Positions 16,620 to 25,405 of a stretch of DNA of 52,781 nt are shown in pieces; within the stretch, counting starts at the first letter, position 1; each line of letters opens with the position of its first letter. The translations under genes and the position numbers were made by a program. This stretch comes from Akkermansia muciniphila. Lineage in GTDB: Bacteria > Verrucomicrobiota > Verrucomicrobiia > Limisphaerales > UBA9464. Location: positions 1 to 52,781 of the forward strand of contig CAMAUY010000028.1 of NCBI GenBank assembly GCA_945861565.1, read 5' to 3'. Under the pieces are notes generated by a model. It worked only from the letters and a program-made list of their open reading frames with translations, made no database searches and was not told the origin of the DNA.

Positions 16620-16760
16620 CGGAGTCAGAGACTCCCGCAACCGGCAAGGCGGAGTCCTGCCCCTGGAGATTGCCCATTTGGATCTGAACTCATTTTCATT
16701 CTGCGGCCCAACGAGCTGAAATCTCCGCACATTTTACCCCTTTAGAATGGCCAATCTCCA
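16620..16760. repeat. Hairpin repeat (family E, copy 1)
   Basis: GGAGATTGCCCATT (from 16664) and AATGGCCAATCTCC (ending 16757) form a 13-of-14 inverted repeat about 65 bases apart. A GGCGGAGTCCTGCCCC tract lies just left of it. The same AATGGCCAA(A/T)CTCCAGGGCAGGAC string occurs, in the opposite relative orientation, near 26447-26475. It fills the gap between the LolA-like gene and the dehydratase, and no gene is seen in it. Confidence 0.55.
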
Positions 16761-17522
16761 TTATTTCCCTCCCGTTTTTTCATTGCCGCCGCCGGTTACC
16801 TTCCAACTGGAATCGAGTTCAGCAGTAAAAATCCCGGAAGCCAACCGGGGATTGCGCACGGCATTGCGAAAATCGTTCTTCAACCTAGAACCGTCCGCAA
16901 AGCGCAGTTCCGTGCTGACCAGGGAGTAATCCGCCTTCGCCAGGCCAATTCCCAGCTCCGGTAGAAATTTCCGGGCACCCCGGCTTTTGGGCCGAAGTCG
17001 GATCCACCATCGGATTTCCGATTCCACAATGCCAAGGACTTCAAATCGTTGATGGAACTCGCGTGCATCGCGGGGGAAACCGGCGTCGAAAAGACCCCAC
17101 GCGTCGCGCATCGGTCCGGGAGTCCCCTCGGTCAACGCATGCTTCTCCGCCCGCCTTAAGCGAGGCACGAGCAGGGTCAACTCCGACCCCTGTCGGAGCG
17201 CCACGGTCTGCACCGGATTGCCCAGTTCCCAGCGGAAGGAATCGGGAGATTGAAACCACACCTTCCCATCCGACGTGAGGGGGTGAGTCAGTGCTTTGAG
17301 GTCCCGGGTCTGGGTGAACTCAGCCTGCCAACTTATGAGGTTAGATTGCGCCCCGAGCCAGGCAGCAATCACGGAATTCGTATCCAATCCCCGCGCCGAT
17401 CCGAATCCGCAATCGAGGATCGCCACGATGAAGAGGAGAGCGATCCGGCCGGCGCCGATTACCGGAATTACTCCGACACCGCCGCTGTCCGGGATGCCCA
17501 GATTGGAACGAAATGAAACCAT
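16761..17522 (-). CDS. LolA-like outer-membrane lipoprotein carrier
   Basis: 253 residues. A membrane/signal segment (RIALLFIVAILDCGFGSARG) is followed by a LolA-type half-barrel: LISWQAEFTQTRDLKALTHPLTSDGKVWFQ, DSFRWELGNPVQTVAL, and a C-terminal region with LRFADGSRLKNDFRNAVRNP. Housekeeping LolA ferries lipoproteins across the periplasm. Paralogues also occur in aryl-polyene and flexirubin clusters, where they are thought to carry the lipid product. The start overlaps the exporter/acyltransferase gene by 55 bases, which ties it to that operon and favours the specialised role. Confidence 0.8.
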   Translation of the reverse strand: MVSFRSNLGIPDSGGVGVIPVIGAGRIALLFIVAILDCGFGSARGLDTNSVIAAWLGAQSNLISWQAEFTQTRDLKALTHPLTSDGKVWFQSPDSFRWELGNPVQTVALRQGSELTLLVPRLRRAEKHALTEGTPGPMRDAWGLFDAGFPRDAREFHQRFEVLGIVESEIRWWIRLRPKSRGARKFLPELGIGLAKADYSLVSTELRFADGSRLKNDFRNAVRNPRLASGIFTAELDSSWKVTGGGNEKTGGK

Positions 17523-20500
17523 TGATCTGGATACTGGCGAAGCCAGGGCTCAAAGGCACGCACGATCCGGCCGGTGAATTCAGCCCGGCCTTCGCAACTC
17601 CCGAGCAATGCGCGGTCGTACGGTACCGGAGCCAGCGCATGAGCTTTGTAGAAGTTTCCTTCCCGCAAAATGGCCACCGGTACCACCTGACACCCCGCGG
17701 CACGCGCGAGCTCGGCGGCAGCGGGCGACGCCCGTAGAATCCGGCCCGCGAGAAGGACGTCCACCGCATGCCGCGGATCGGGGCGATCCAGCAGCAGCGC
17801 CACTAGCCCGTCCGATTGCAGGCGCTGAATCACGGCAATGAACGCGAAGGGGTCGGACCCAACAACGAGAGTGTCGACTCCCGCCCGCGCCCGGGCGGCC
17901 GCCCGCTTCTCCGTAAACCGCGCGCCACCGGGTTCCGAGGCCGACAACACTAATATCTTCCGCCCCCCTGTCGCGACAAAGGGAGCGCCAAACTCCCAAT
18001 TGCCAAGATGCAGCGTGACCAAAAGTACTCCCTGGCCGGAACCAACTCCCGCTTGCAAGTGTTCCCAACCCGTTCCCGCGATGACCGGTGTTACTTCCCG
18101 GCATCCCGCCTCGTACCGCCAAAGGTCTACCAATTTGACACAAAATTGCCTCAGGTTTTGATGCGCGGCGCGGCGCGCGGCTTTGGGATCATCCCCCACC
18201 CAGGGCAGCAGGTTCGCTGCGACGGTTTTCAGTCGCCGCGGGGCTAAAGCTCCGTAAATCCACCCGGCACCACAGGCCATCGTCATTGCTACGCTGCGCG
18301 GCAGCGTCTGAACCACGCGGAGCGCAAGGCTCCACAAATGGAATTGGTAGAGTTTCGAAGGTCCTTCAAGTTTTGCATCCGGATAGCGCCGATCCCACCA
18401 ACGCCACCACGACGGTAGGAACCCCAAGGCCACGACGGCGACGCTGGCCGTGCCGGCAGAGCAGACCGCACCGAGGCTCGCCAGGCCTGAGTTCCCCGAC
18501 CATGCCAACGAGCCGAAACCCACCATGGTGGTCAGGGCGCATAACACGAGCGCCCGCGCTGTAGAACGCCACAAACATCGCCCGTCACCCCCGTGCCGTC
18601 GCAACGTGAGTTGCACATGGATCGAATAATCAACGCCGCATCCCAGCAGCAGCGGCCAAGCCACGAGGTTTATCAAATTCCACTGCGCCCCGAACAAGAC
18701 CATTCCCACCTGCAGGAGGATCAGTGCCAACCCGAGCGCCGCCGCTCCAAGAACAACCTCACGCCACCGCCCAAAGGCAAAACGAAGACATCCTAAGCAG
18801 GCCACGATCAAGAAGGCGGTGAGCCCCACAACCCGCCCTCGGGTGTGCTGCAGCAATTCATCACCCAACAGTGACCAACCGGTCAGTCCTGCACCGCGGA
18901 CATGCAGTTCAGCGGCAAGGTCTGCGGATCGAAAGCGCGAACCCGGCTCAACAAACCCCAACGCCAACCAGTTCGTTCCCGTGCGGGCCGCGAACTGACT
19001 CGTCAACCAACGCACAAATGGGTTGTCGGGCCACACGGGATCCGGCACCCCCCCTGACCCCCATTCCGTCCATGCCCCCAGGATGCCGTCCGTGAGTGCG
19101 AGGGAATTCGACGTGAACCCCGCCCCCGTGCCGGCCCTCAGCACTTCATCACGCCTTCGGCCCAACAATTCAAGCGCACTGCGATTTTGACCCTGGTACC
19201 TTGGGTTCGGCCATACCCCTTCCGGCAGACGATACTGTGCCAATTCACCCCGCCCCTTCCGCGCCTCAAGCAACGGCCCCAGTTCCAACATCGTTTCCGC
19301 CACAGTCTGCGCATTGGTCCCGTTGATCAGGAGCATCAATGGTTCGTTCGTGAGACCCAACGCCGGACGCAATGCGTCCATCGCGAGGTAAGCCGGACTG
19401 TTCCGCGGCCGGAGTGGCTCCGAAGATGCCGTCAGAACTGGCCAGCCTCTCCAGCCCAACGTTCCACCCGAAAACACGACGAGAAAAACAGTCGCCACCA
19501 GCATCCAACGATCTGCGCCGTCACCCCGGGAACGGTCGACGCCCCTGCCCGACGTGGCACCCGCGGCGACCCGCCGCCTCGAATCCCCATCCGCAATACT
19601 CACTCCCGTCGATCGAGCTCTCGGAAGGAAGACGAAAAGCATGACGACGGCCCCGAGCACGACGCCGATGGCCGTAAGGACCCCCAACTGGGACAGGCCG
19701 GGCAACCCCGCTCCGGTCAATGTCAGAAACGCCAATGCGGTTGTCGCAGCCGACCACCCTATCCCAGATCGGAGTTCCCGGCGCAGATCCAGGATTGGCC
19801 TCGAGCGATGTTCCAATGATTCCTGGTAGACCACCAATCCGTAGTCCACGCAAAGCCCGAGGAGAATCGCCGCGAAACCGATGCTGACCACATTGAGTGT
19901 GCCGAGGATAAGCCCACCGATTGCCAGGGTACCTGCGAGAATAAGGAGAAGCGCCGCGGCGAGCCATAGCATCGGTCGCCATGCCCGGTGCGCGAGCCAG
20001 AAGAGACTCGCTATCAAAAGCAGAGTGCTCACCGTGCTGCCCGCAAGATCCCGCTCCATTCCGGACGCGATTTCCGCCAAAAACGCCGGCCCGCCCGTGT
20101 AGGCAACCGTCACGATCTCAGACTCGCTGCTCCCGTCGGGGACAACCCGACTGACGACGGCCGTCACCTCGCGCCGAATCGCGTCTAACCAGCGCGCCAC
20201 AGACCGGTAGCTGCCGGTGGACTCGACCGGCGTCACTCGAATGATTCGAAATCGCTCATCCTCGGAGGCAAAGAGTCGGCCCGCGTCCGCGGTGAATCCA
20301 TCCCCCCCACCGAACGACGGCAAGCGTGTCAATCCAAGCGGATCGTAACTGAAGCGTCCGAGATCCTCGGGCGACAGCCCGGTAGCCAGTTGCTCACGGG
20401 CGAGGGCAAATGCCGCCTCCAAATTTCCCGACTGCAATCGGGAATCCAGATCCGCCACCGCACCGGGCGGTTGATTGCGCCAAGCCCAGGCCAGGAATTC

Positions 20501-20806
20501 TGCCAGATCACCCGGACGTTCATAGGCCGGCGACTGCCACCAGGCCGAACTCACCAGGTTCGATTGCAGTCGCAGCGCCTGAGTGATTTCTCTTGCGAGC
20601 GTCGCCAATCGCTCGGGATTCTCTCCCTGCAAGGTCACCAGGAGTTCTCGAGTACCGCTGAAATATTTCTGTTGCCATTGAAGAGCGGAAACGGACGGCA
20701 ACTGCGGCGGGAGTAGTCCAAGAATTTCCGCGTCAAAGCGGAGACGTCCGAGTCCGATAATCGCGACAAATGCGAGAAGCAGTCCCCATGCCCAGGCACG
20801 TTTCAT
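17468..20806 (-). CDS. RND/MMPL exporter fused to an LpxL-type acyltransferase
   Basis: About 1112 residues from the ATG at 20806, which overlaps the preceding lipoprotein stop as ATGA. Residues 1-~810 form an RND/MMPL transporter. There is a first membrane helix, a large periplasmic loop, a helix bundle containing LLGLCVDYGLVVY, a second loop, and a second bundle containing LLLGCGVDYSIHV. These two VDY elements are typical of the family. From ~820 the protein is a lysophospholipid/lauroyl acyltransferase of the LpxL/HtrB fold, with the catalytic HLGNWE motif near residue 930 and the DRPDPRHAVDVLLAG region. The domains are usually separate genes in aryl-polyene clusters. One chain would couple acylation of the product to its export across or into the outer leaflet. 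Confidence 0.87.
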   Translation of the reverse strand: MKRAWAWGLLLAFVAIIGLGRLRFDAEILGLLPPQLPSVSALQWQQKYFSGTRELLVTLQGENPERLATLAREITQALRLQSNLVSSAWWQSPAYERPGDLAEFLAWAWRNQPPGAVADLDSRLQSGNLEAAFALAREQLATGLSPEDLGRFSYDPLGLTRLPSFGGGDGFTADAGRLFASEDERFRIIRVTPVESTGSYRSVARWLDAIRREVTAVVSRVVPDGSSESEIVTVAYTGGPAFLAEIASGMERDLAGSTVSTLLLIASLFWLAHRAWRPMLWLAAALLLILAGTLAIGGLILGTLNVVSIGFAAILLGLCVDYGLVVYQESLEHRSRPILDLRRELRSGIGWSAATTALAFLTLTGAGLPGLSQLGVLTAIGVVLGAVVMLFVFLPRARSTGVSIADGDSRRRVAAGATSGRGVDRSRGDGADRWMLVATVFLVVFSGGTLGWRGWPVLTASSEPLRPRNSPAYLAMDALRPALGLTNEPLMLLINGTNAQTVAETMLELGPLLEARKGRGELAQYRLPEGVWPNPRYQGQNRSALELLGRRRDEVLRAGTGAGFTSNSLALTDGILGAWTEWGSGGVPDPVWPDNPFVRWLTSQFAARTGTNWLALGFVEPGSRFRSADLAAELHVRGAGLTGWSLLGDELLQHTRGRVVGLTAFLIVACLGCLRFAFGRWREVVLGAAALGLALILLQVGMVLFGAQWNLINLVAWPLLLGCGVDYSIHVQLTLRRHGGDGRCLWRSTARALVLCALTTMVGFGSLAWSGNSGLASLGAVCSAGTASVAVVALGFLPSWWRWWDRRYPDAKLEGPSKLYQFHLWSLALRVVQTLPRSVAMTMACGAGWIYGALAPRRLKTVAANLLPWVGDDPKAARRAAHQNLRQFCVKLVDLWRYEAGCREVTPVIAGTGWEHLQAGVGSGQGVLLVTLHLGNWEFGAPFVATGGRKILVLSASEPGGARFTEKRAAARARAGVDTLVVGSDPFAFIAVIQRLQSDGLVALLLDRPDPRHAVDVLLAGRILRASPAAAELARAAGCQVVPVAILREGNFYKAHALAPVPYDRALLGSCEGRAEFTGRIVRAFEPWLRQYPDQWFHFVPIWASRTAAVSE

Positions 20807-21333
20807 GGGGCCGCGACCTCCAGCGATTCGCCCGTCCGTCGGTCGTTGAGAAGCCAACGGTCATTCGCGTCAAATACAACTTCCCAACGCGATTTTGCGG
20901 ACACTTTCGGCGGAAGGCCGTCGATCTGAAGCCAAAGCACATGTTCCGGTACCGGAAGGCGGCCCGCGGATCCCCTGCCCTTCATCGGCGATGAAATCCG
21001 CCAGAGCGACCCTTCTGTCCGAGCGATTACCAGTGGGAGCGATTGTTTGCTAAATTGCACAAAACGCCGGCCGTCCAGATGGGTGGCGATTAGAAGTTCT
21101 CCGACAAGCTCGGGCGCACTACGGGAGGGCCGCCACACCGCAGGCCGCTCCGTCACCTGCCAGCCCGGCTGCAGCAGGTCCACCGGTTCAACCGGCGACA
21201 CGGACCGGCAGCCACAGACCCACAGACAGATAATGAACCCGAATACGGCTCCCCACCGCCCCGCCCCCCGTTCCGAGTCCCCAACGCCCGGGCCCTGTTG
21301 CTGCGGAGGGCACGAATTAAGTGCCGTCCTCAC
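20803..21333 (-). CDS. Small lipoprotein of the exporter operon (DUF3261-like position)
   Basis: 176 residues. I start at the GTG at 21333, which overlaps the upstream stop as GTGA; the open frame to 21537 only shadows the flavoprotein gene. The N-terminus has a hydrophobic stretch with a lipobox (FGFIICLWVCGC), so it is probably lipidated on cysteine. The rest is beta-rich (ELLIATHLDGRRFVQFSKQ, VLWLQIDGLPPKVSAKSRW). In aryl-polyene clusters a similar small lipoprotein (DUF3261 or LolB-like) sits between the exporter and other genes. I infer the same role from size and place, because the sequence match itself is weak. Confidence 0.6.
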   Translation of the reverse strand: MRTALNSCPPQQQGPGVGDSERGAGRWGAVFGFIICLWVCGCRSVSPVEPVDLLQPGWQVTERPAVWRPSRSAPELVGELLIATHLDGRRFVQFSKQSLPLVIARTEGSLWRISSPMKGRGSAGRLPVPEHVLWLQIDGLPPKVSAKSRWEVVFDANDRWLLNDRRTGESLEVAAP

Positions 21334-22676
21334 ACGGAATCGACTCGGCGGGGTTCCATCGCTGCCAACGGCCGCACCGTGCCCCCCGTGAACGCGGAAA
21401 AATTCACCCGTGGCACCAGAGGAAATCGGTGCTGCACTTTCACCAGCAGAAAAAACAGGCGCATCCGCCACTTCATCCGCCATCCGCCTTCCAGCTCCCC
21501 CGCGAGAATGGCATTGATCGCGGCCGACAGCTCCCACTTGTTCCGGGGCTCCAGAAACAGTTCCATGAACGGCGTCGTATAGAAGGCGTCGACCATCTCT
21601 GAATAGATGTTCATCGCCGCATTGACCCGTTTCTCATATTTGGCAAACCGGGCAGAACCATCATCGCCCGACTGCAGAGACGCATGGACTGCATCCGCCG
21701 CCAGTTTTCCCGAAAACATCGCCAGATAGACCCCGCTCGAAAAAATCGGGTCGATGAATCCCGCTGCGTCCCCGACCCGCACGAGCCGGGGTCCGTAGAA
21801 GCTCCGATTCCGATAAGAAAAATCACTGGTCGCCTGAATCGCTTCCGCGGTCGTCACCTGCCTCATTCGATCGATCATCGGAGGACTGTCCTTAACCCAT
21901 TTCCAGAAAACTTTCTCGGGCGAACACTTCTCCAAGGCAAACTCGTCGCGATCCATCACGAGACCGACGCTCACTTTGTTGGAGCTGCCCGCTGTGTCCC
22001 CGCCGGCCCGAGACAGGGGAATGATCCAAAACCACTTGTTCTCCAATCGGACAATGACGGTGTCCCCGCCGCGTTCGTCCGCATCCAGTTGCACACCTTT
22101 GAAGTGGCCGAATACCGCCAGCTTCTTCAACCGCGGGTTCGGCACCCGAATCCCTTCTTGATTTCCCGTCACATTGCCACGGCCACTGGCATCAATGACA
22201 AACGGTGCCGTAAACGTCTGGGAACCCCCGCCCCTGTCCGTCCCGCTCACCGTCATCCCCTCCCCGATCCGTTCGTAACGGGTGACGGAAAATTCTTCCC
22301 TCACATCGACGCCACACGATTCAGCGTGTCGCAACAGCAGATCATCGAATCGGGATCGTTCGACCTGAATCGCCTCGTGAAACCGGGTAAATTTGCCCTG
22401 CCTAAAAGCAAATCCAGTCATTTTGGCACCCGTCCCCAGCCAGAATTGCGCTCCGTGTTTGGCTGGGAACCCGGCGGCGTTCAATTTCTCGGCGACACCC
22501 AGTTCCTCGAAAATCTCAGAGCAATACGGCAGCAGAGATTCGCCGATATGAAACCGGGGGAACCGCTCCTTTTCGAGGACCAAAACCCGGCGCCCCCCTC
22601 GGGCAAGGCGAGTCGCCGCGCTGCTTCCTCCCGGGCCACCGCCGATGACAATCGCGTCGTAATTCATATCGGACAC
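21330..22676 (-). CDS. FAD-dependent halogenase-like oxidoreductase
   Basis: 448 residues. A Rossmann FAD site GGGPGG lies at residues 12-17. HIGESLLPYCSEIFEELG and GDAAGFIDPIFSSGVYLAMFSG are characteristic of the flavin-dependent halogenase/monooxygenase group. The halogenase fingerprint WxWxIP is present as WFWIIP near residue 214, and GFPAKHGAQF carries a lysine in the region where these enzymes place the catalytic lysine. It could halogenate or oxidise an aromatic or polyene substrate, but family members without halogenase activity exist. It opens the four-gene operon. Related genes occur in xanthomonadin and flexirubin clusters. Confidence 0.8.
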   Translation of the reverse strand: MSDMNYDAIVIGGGPGGSSAATRLARGGRRVLVLEKERFPRFHIGESLLPYCSEIFEELGVAEKLNAAGFPAKHGAQFWLGTGAKMTGFAFRQGKFTRFHEAIQVERSRFDDLLLRHAESCGVDVREEFSVTRYERIGEGMTVSGTDRGGGSQTFTAPFVIDASGRGNVTGNQEGIRVPNPRLKKLAVFGHFKGVQLDADERGGDTVIVRLENKWFWIIPLSRAGGDTAGSSNKVSVGLVMDRDEFALEKCSPEKVFWKWVKDSPPMIDRMRQVTTAEAIQATSDFSYRNRSFYGPRLVRVGDAAGFIDPIFSSGVYLAMFSGKLAADAVHASLQSGDDGSARFAKYEKRVNAAMNIYSEMVDAFYTTPFMELFLEPRNKWELSAAINAILAGELEGGWRMKWRMRLFFLLVKVQHRFPLVPRVNFSAFTGGTVRPLAAMEPRRVDSV

Positions 22677-22729
22677 CGCATTCAGCCACCCAGGACGTGG
22701 AGAAACAAGCTTCCGGACACTGAACCTCC

Positions 22730-22915
22730 ATGAAGGGGGGCATCCTGAAGTTGTTGGTAGAGGTTGTCGCGCTGCGACAACCCCGCCCGCGTTCAGCAGG
22801 CGGACAGGGCCGCTGCGCTGGTTCGTGCCGCACCTGAATGGCGCGGGGACGCCGCAGCGCGGCGTCCGCTACCGTCTCCAACAAGTTCGGAATGCGCCCT
22901 CCATGAAGGACGCTC
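22730..22915. repeat. Dispersed repeat family B, copy 1
   Basis: About 160 bases that recur at 39965-40110 in the same orientation. Shared blocks are TTGTCGCGCTGCGACAACCC, CGCCCGCGTTCAGC, ACAGGGCCGC, GGTTCGTGCCGC, GAA(T/C)GGCGCGGGGAC, CGCAGCGCGGCGTCCGCTACC and CTCCAACAA(G/C)TTCGG. The outer parts (CCTGAAGTTGTTGG and CCAACAAGTTCGG) are inverted, so the whole can fold as one long hairpin. It sits between the beta-helix gene and the halogenase-like operon and probably includes that operon's promoter side. Confidence 0.8.
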
Positions 22916-22919
22916 CGGC

Positions 22920-25289
22920 TCATCGCCTCAACGCCGGTGCTTTCCCAGTTCTGAATTCATCCGGCTGCACGCCAATCTGCTCCGCGGGAATTCGCTGAAA
23001 CCCGATGCGATCCGCCGCGGATCGGTTGAGCACCCGGAAACCGTTGCCACCTCCACTCATGAATCGGGTAGGGCCGACCTGCCGGTCGGCCCGGGCGCGC
23101 AGCCGCACGCCCCGACCCCGTTCATGGTCCCAATGGGTGTCCGCCTCTCGGAGATCTTCCCTCTCCAAAAATCCCGGATCGCCCTCCTGCCAATTGTCGT
23201 GAATGTCAATCCACCCCGGCTCCACCTCGGCGGAGATATCGAGCCATTTCTTCCCGCCGAAGAAAATGTTCCGCGTGATCTTGCTGCCGCGCGGGATCGG
23301 GCCTTCGGTCGGGGTCAGCTCCAGCAACTCGGGATAATGGCGGCTCCACGGAGGCTGCCGGTAGTTCAAGGCCTCCAGTTTCGTCAGCATGTAGTCGCGG
23401 AAAAACGACGGCTCCCAGTTGCGCGACGCCCACGTGAGGCCACGCGCGTCGAGTTGCATGGCCGGCTCGCAATTTACGAAGACATTGTTCGCAACGACGT
23501 TGTCGCGCCCGCCACCGAGTTTCACCCCGAATGTGTTTTCAAAATAATTGCCGAATACGAGGGTGCCGGCACGAAAATCATCCAGATAAACCGCCCGCGC
23601 CGGGGCCTTGAGCTGGATGCCAAGGATATCGTGGAAATGATTGAATCGAATAATGTGGCCCCGCGCCGTCATGTCGTAGCCCGCGTAGAGGGCACCCACA
23701 TCATCGGTCTCTTGCGCAACGTGATGTACGTCGTTGAACTCGATCACGTGGTCGTTGCCTCCGAGAAGGATCGCCGTGTGCGGCGCGGTATGGATGTCGC
23801 AATGCGCGACCCTGTGGCCAATTCCAGCCAGATCGACGGCGGGGCGATACGTGCGGTTGATTCGGCTGAAGTCCGTAATGACGCAATTGTCGACGGAATG
23901 CCCACCCGGCGTGAGCGAAGCCAGATCGCCGCCTCGTAGCACGATGCCACCATCGCCCAGGTGATAAAGATCACAACTCAGAACGGCGTGATCATGGCCG
24001 CCGTCGATAACAACCCCCTTCCCTCCCAGGTTTCCGATCCGACATCCCGCGATCCGCACACCGCGGCCTCCGCTAATCTCAATGGCATTGCTCCGGCCGT
24101 GCTCGAAGGTAATCCCCTGAAACGTGACGTGCGAGGCGTCACGCAGCGTGATCATGGGGGTTTCGAGCAGGGAAACAAACGCGCGATGGTCCTCGTGCGA
24201 AGGGAGTCCTAATCGAGTCACCTGCGGGGTGGCACCCGAGCGTTGGGACCTGTTTCCTGCCGGTTCCCGTCCCAACTCCGAACCCGTCCCTGCCGTCCTC
24301 GCGAGCAGCGCCGCCGCATCGTTCGGCGGCCAGAAGTAGAGCACGCCCGACTTGCGATCCAGATACCACTCCCCCGCCTCGTCGAGCTCTTCGAGGATAT
24401 TCAACGCGTAGAAACGCCGCCCCACCGATGAATGCTCCCGATTGATCCGTTTGCCTGTCGTAATATCGGGCGGTTTGAGGCGCACGAGATCGGGCTGCGC
24501 CGTGATGAGGATCGCCTGCTCGGCGTCGATGGATTTAACCTTCGCATAGCGATCCCACCATTCGTGCAACCAGTAGCCGTGGAGCCAAACATCCTCGCTT
24601 TGCGCCCAACGACTGGGACGTCCACCCGTGTAGATGAACCGGTCGCCGCTGCCTTCCTCCGGCACCCACCCGACCCGATACCAACCCTGGTTCGGTGAAC
24701 TCGAGTTTGGCCACCGCGCGATCTGCATCGGCTGACCGTTGAAGAATAGCTCCAGCAGCGCACCGCTCCGCTCGAATAACTGGCCGAAATTCGTGATCCC
24801 CTGCGCATGCAGATCCGATTGCACTATATGCGGCCGAACGGCGTCGTTGAGACGGTTCATCGCCCCCGGGTCTTGGATGGGTTTCCAGCCAGCGATGGGA
24901 ATCCCACCCGTGAAGCGAACGCGTTCGTTCCGGTAGGCTCGATAAACGATCGGCGCCGCCGGAGATCCACCGTCCTCCACTGTGAACTCGACGGTCTTCG
25001 TGAGGGGATAATCGCCACCGCGAAAGCAAACTGCGAATTTCAATTCCTCCGACCTCCGGACGGATTTGAGTTCACGGATCGCATCGCGCGCCCGTTCGAT
25101 CGATTTAAACGGCCCGTTGACACCCCGGCCCTGGCGAATCGCGTGCCTCCCTCCCCATGCGTCGTTGCCGAGAGGCGAAACGTAAAATGTGGTCGCGGGG
25201 GATGCGGCACAACCGATCGTCGAGAACCCGACAAGGCACGCGATTCGACTCAGCGAAAAAAGCCTTGGACCCAGTAACCATGACAGCAT
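22920..25289 (-). CDS. Secreted parallel beta-helix protein
   Basis: 789 residues with a signal peptide ending near IACLVGFSTIGCAASP. An N-terminal FYVSPLGNDAWGG ... IERARDAIRELK block and RVRFTGGIPIAGWKP are typical of extracellular right-handed beta-helix proteins that act on polysaccharides. The core (residues ~370-620) has repeated turns such as VRIAGCRIGNLGGKGVVIDGG, AVLSCDLYHLGDGGIVLRGG and HVIEFNDVHHVAQETDDVGA. A role as a polysaccharide lyase or glycosidase is possible, but no catalytic set can be named. Between the LEREDLREADTH and FRVLNRSAADRIGF segments, a ~30-residue Arg/Gly-rich insert encoded by repeat family C interrupts what is normally a continuous C-terminal strand. Confidence 0.8.
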   Translation of the reverse strand: MLSWLLGPRLFSLSRIACLVGFSTIGCAASPATTFYVSPLGNDAWGGRHAIRQGRGVNGPFKSIERARDAIRELKSVRRSEELKFAVCFRGGDYPLTKTVEFTVEDGGSPAAPIVYRAYRNERVRFTGGIPIAGWKPIQDPGAMNRLNDAVRPHIVQSDLHAQGITNFGQLFERSGALLELFFNGQPMQIARWPNSSSPNQGWYRVGWVPEEGSGDRFIYTGGRPSRWAQSEDVWLHGYWLHEWWDRYAKVKSIDAEQAILITAQPDLVRLKPPDITTGKRINREHSSVGRRFYALNILEELDEAGEWYLDRKSGVLYFWPPNDAAALLARTAGTGSELGREPAGNRSQRSGATPQVTRLGLPSHEDHRAFVSLLETPMITLRDASHVTFQGITFEHGRSNAIEISGGRGVRIAGCRIGNLGGKGVVIDGGHDHAVLSCDLYHLGDGGIVLRGGDLASLTPGGHSVDNCVITDFSRINRTYRPAVDLAGIGHRVAHCDIHTAPHTAILLGGNDHVIEFNDVHHVAQETDDVGALYAGYDMTARGHIIRFNHFHDILGIQLKAPARAVYLDDFRAGTLVFGNYFENTFGVKLGGGRDNVVANNVFVNCEPAMQLDARGLTWASRNWEPSFFRDYMLTKLEALNYRQPPWSRHYPELLELTPTEGPIPRGSKITRNIFFGGKKWLDISAEVEPGWIDIHDNWQEGDPGFLEREDLREADTHWDHERGRGVRLRARADRQVGPTRFMSGGGNGFRVLNRSAADRIGFQRIPAEQIGVQPDEFRTGKAPALRR
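23060..23135. repeat. Repeat family C, copy 2, inside a coding sequence
   Basis: CATGAATCGGGTAGGG at the left and CCCCGACCCCGTTCATG at the right are imperfect inverted copies. Inside is GGGCCGACC-TGCC-GGTCGGCCC, a perfect 9-bp stem. The right flank TTCATGGTCCCAAT and the CATGAATCG left end match the element at 12599-12675. On the minus strand both copies encode WDHE ... RFM in the same phase. Here the insert is in frame within the beta-helix gene. Confidence 0.6.
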
Positions 25290-25405
25290 CCCAGTAGGCT
25301 ACGCTTCTCGGACATTCGCTGGCAAATGCTTCCCCAGTAAACCGAGTCCCCCCGCAAACGAGACCGAACTGCGCTGAGATCGGTCCATACTTTAGCTTGG
25401 CCCGA

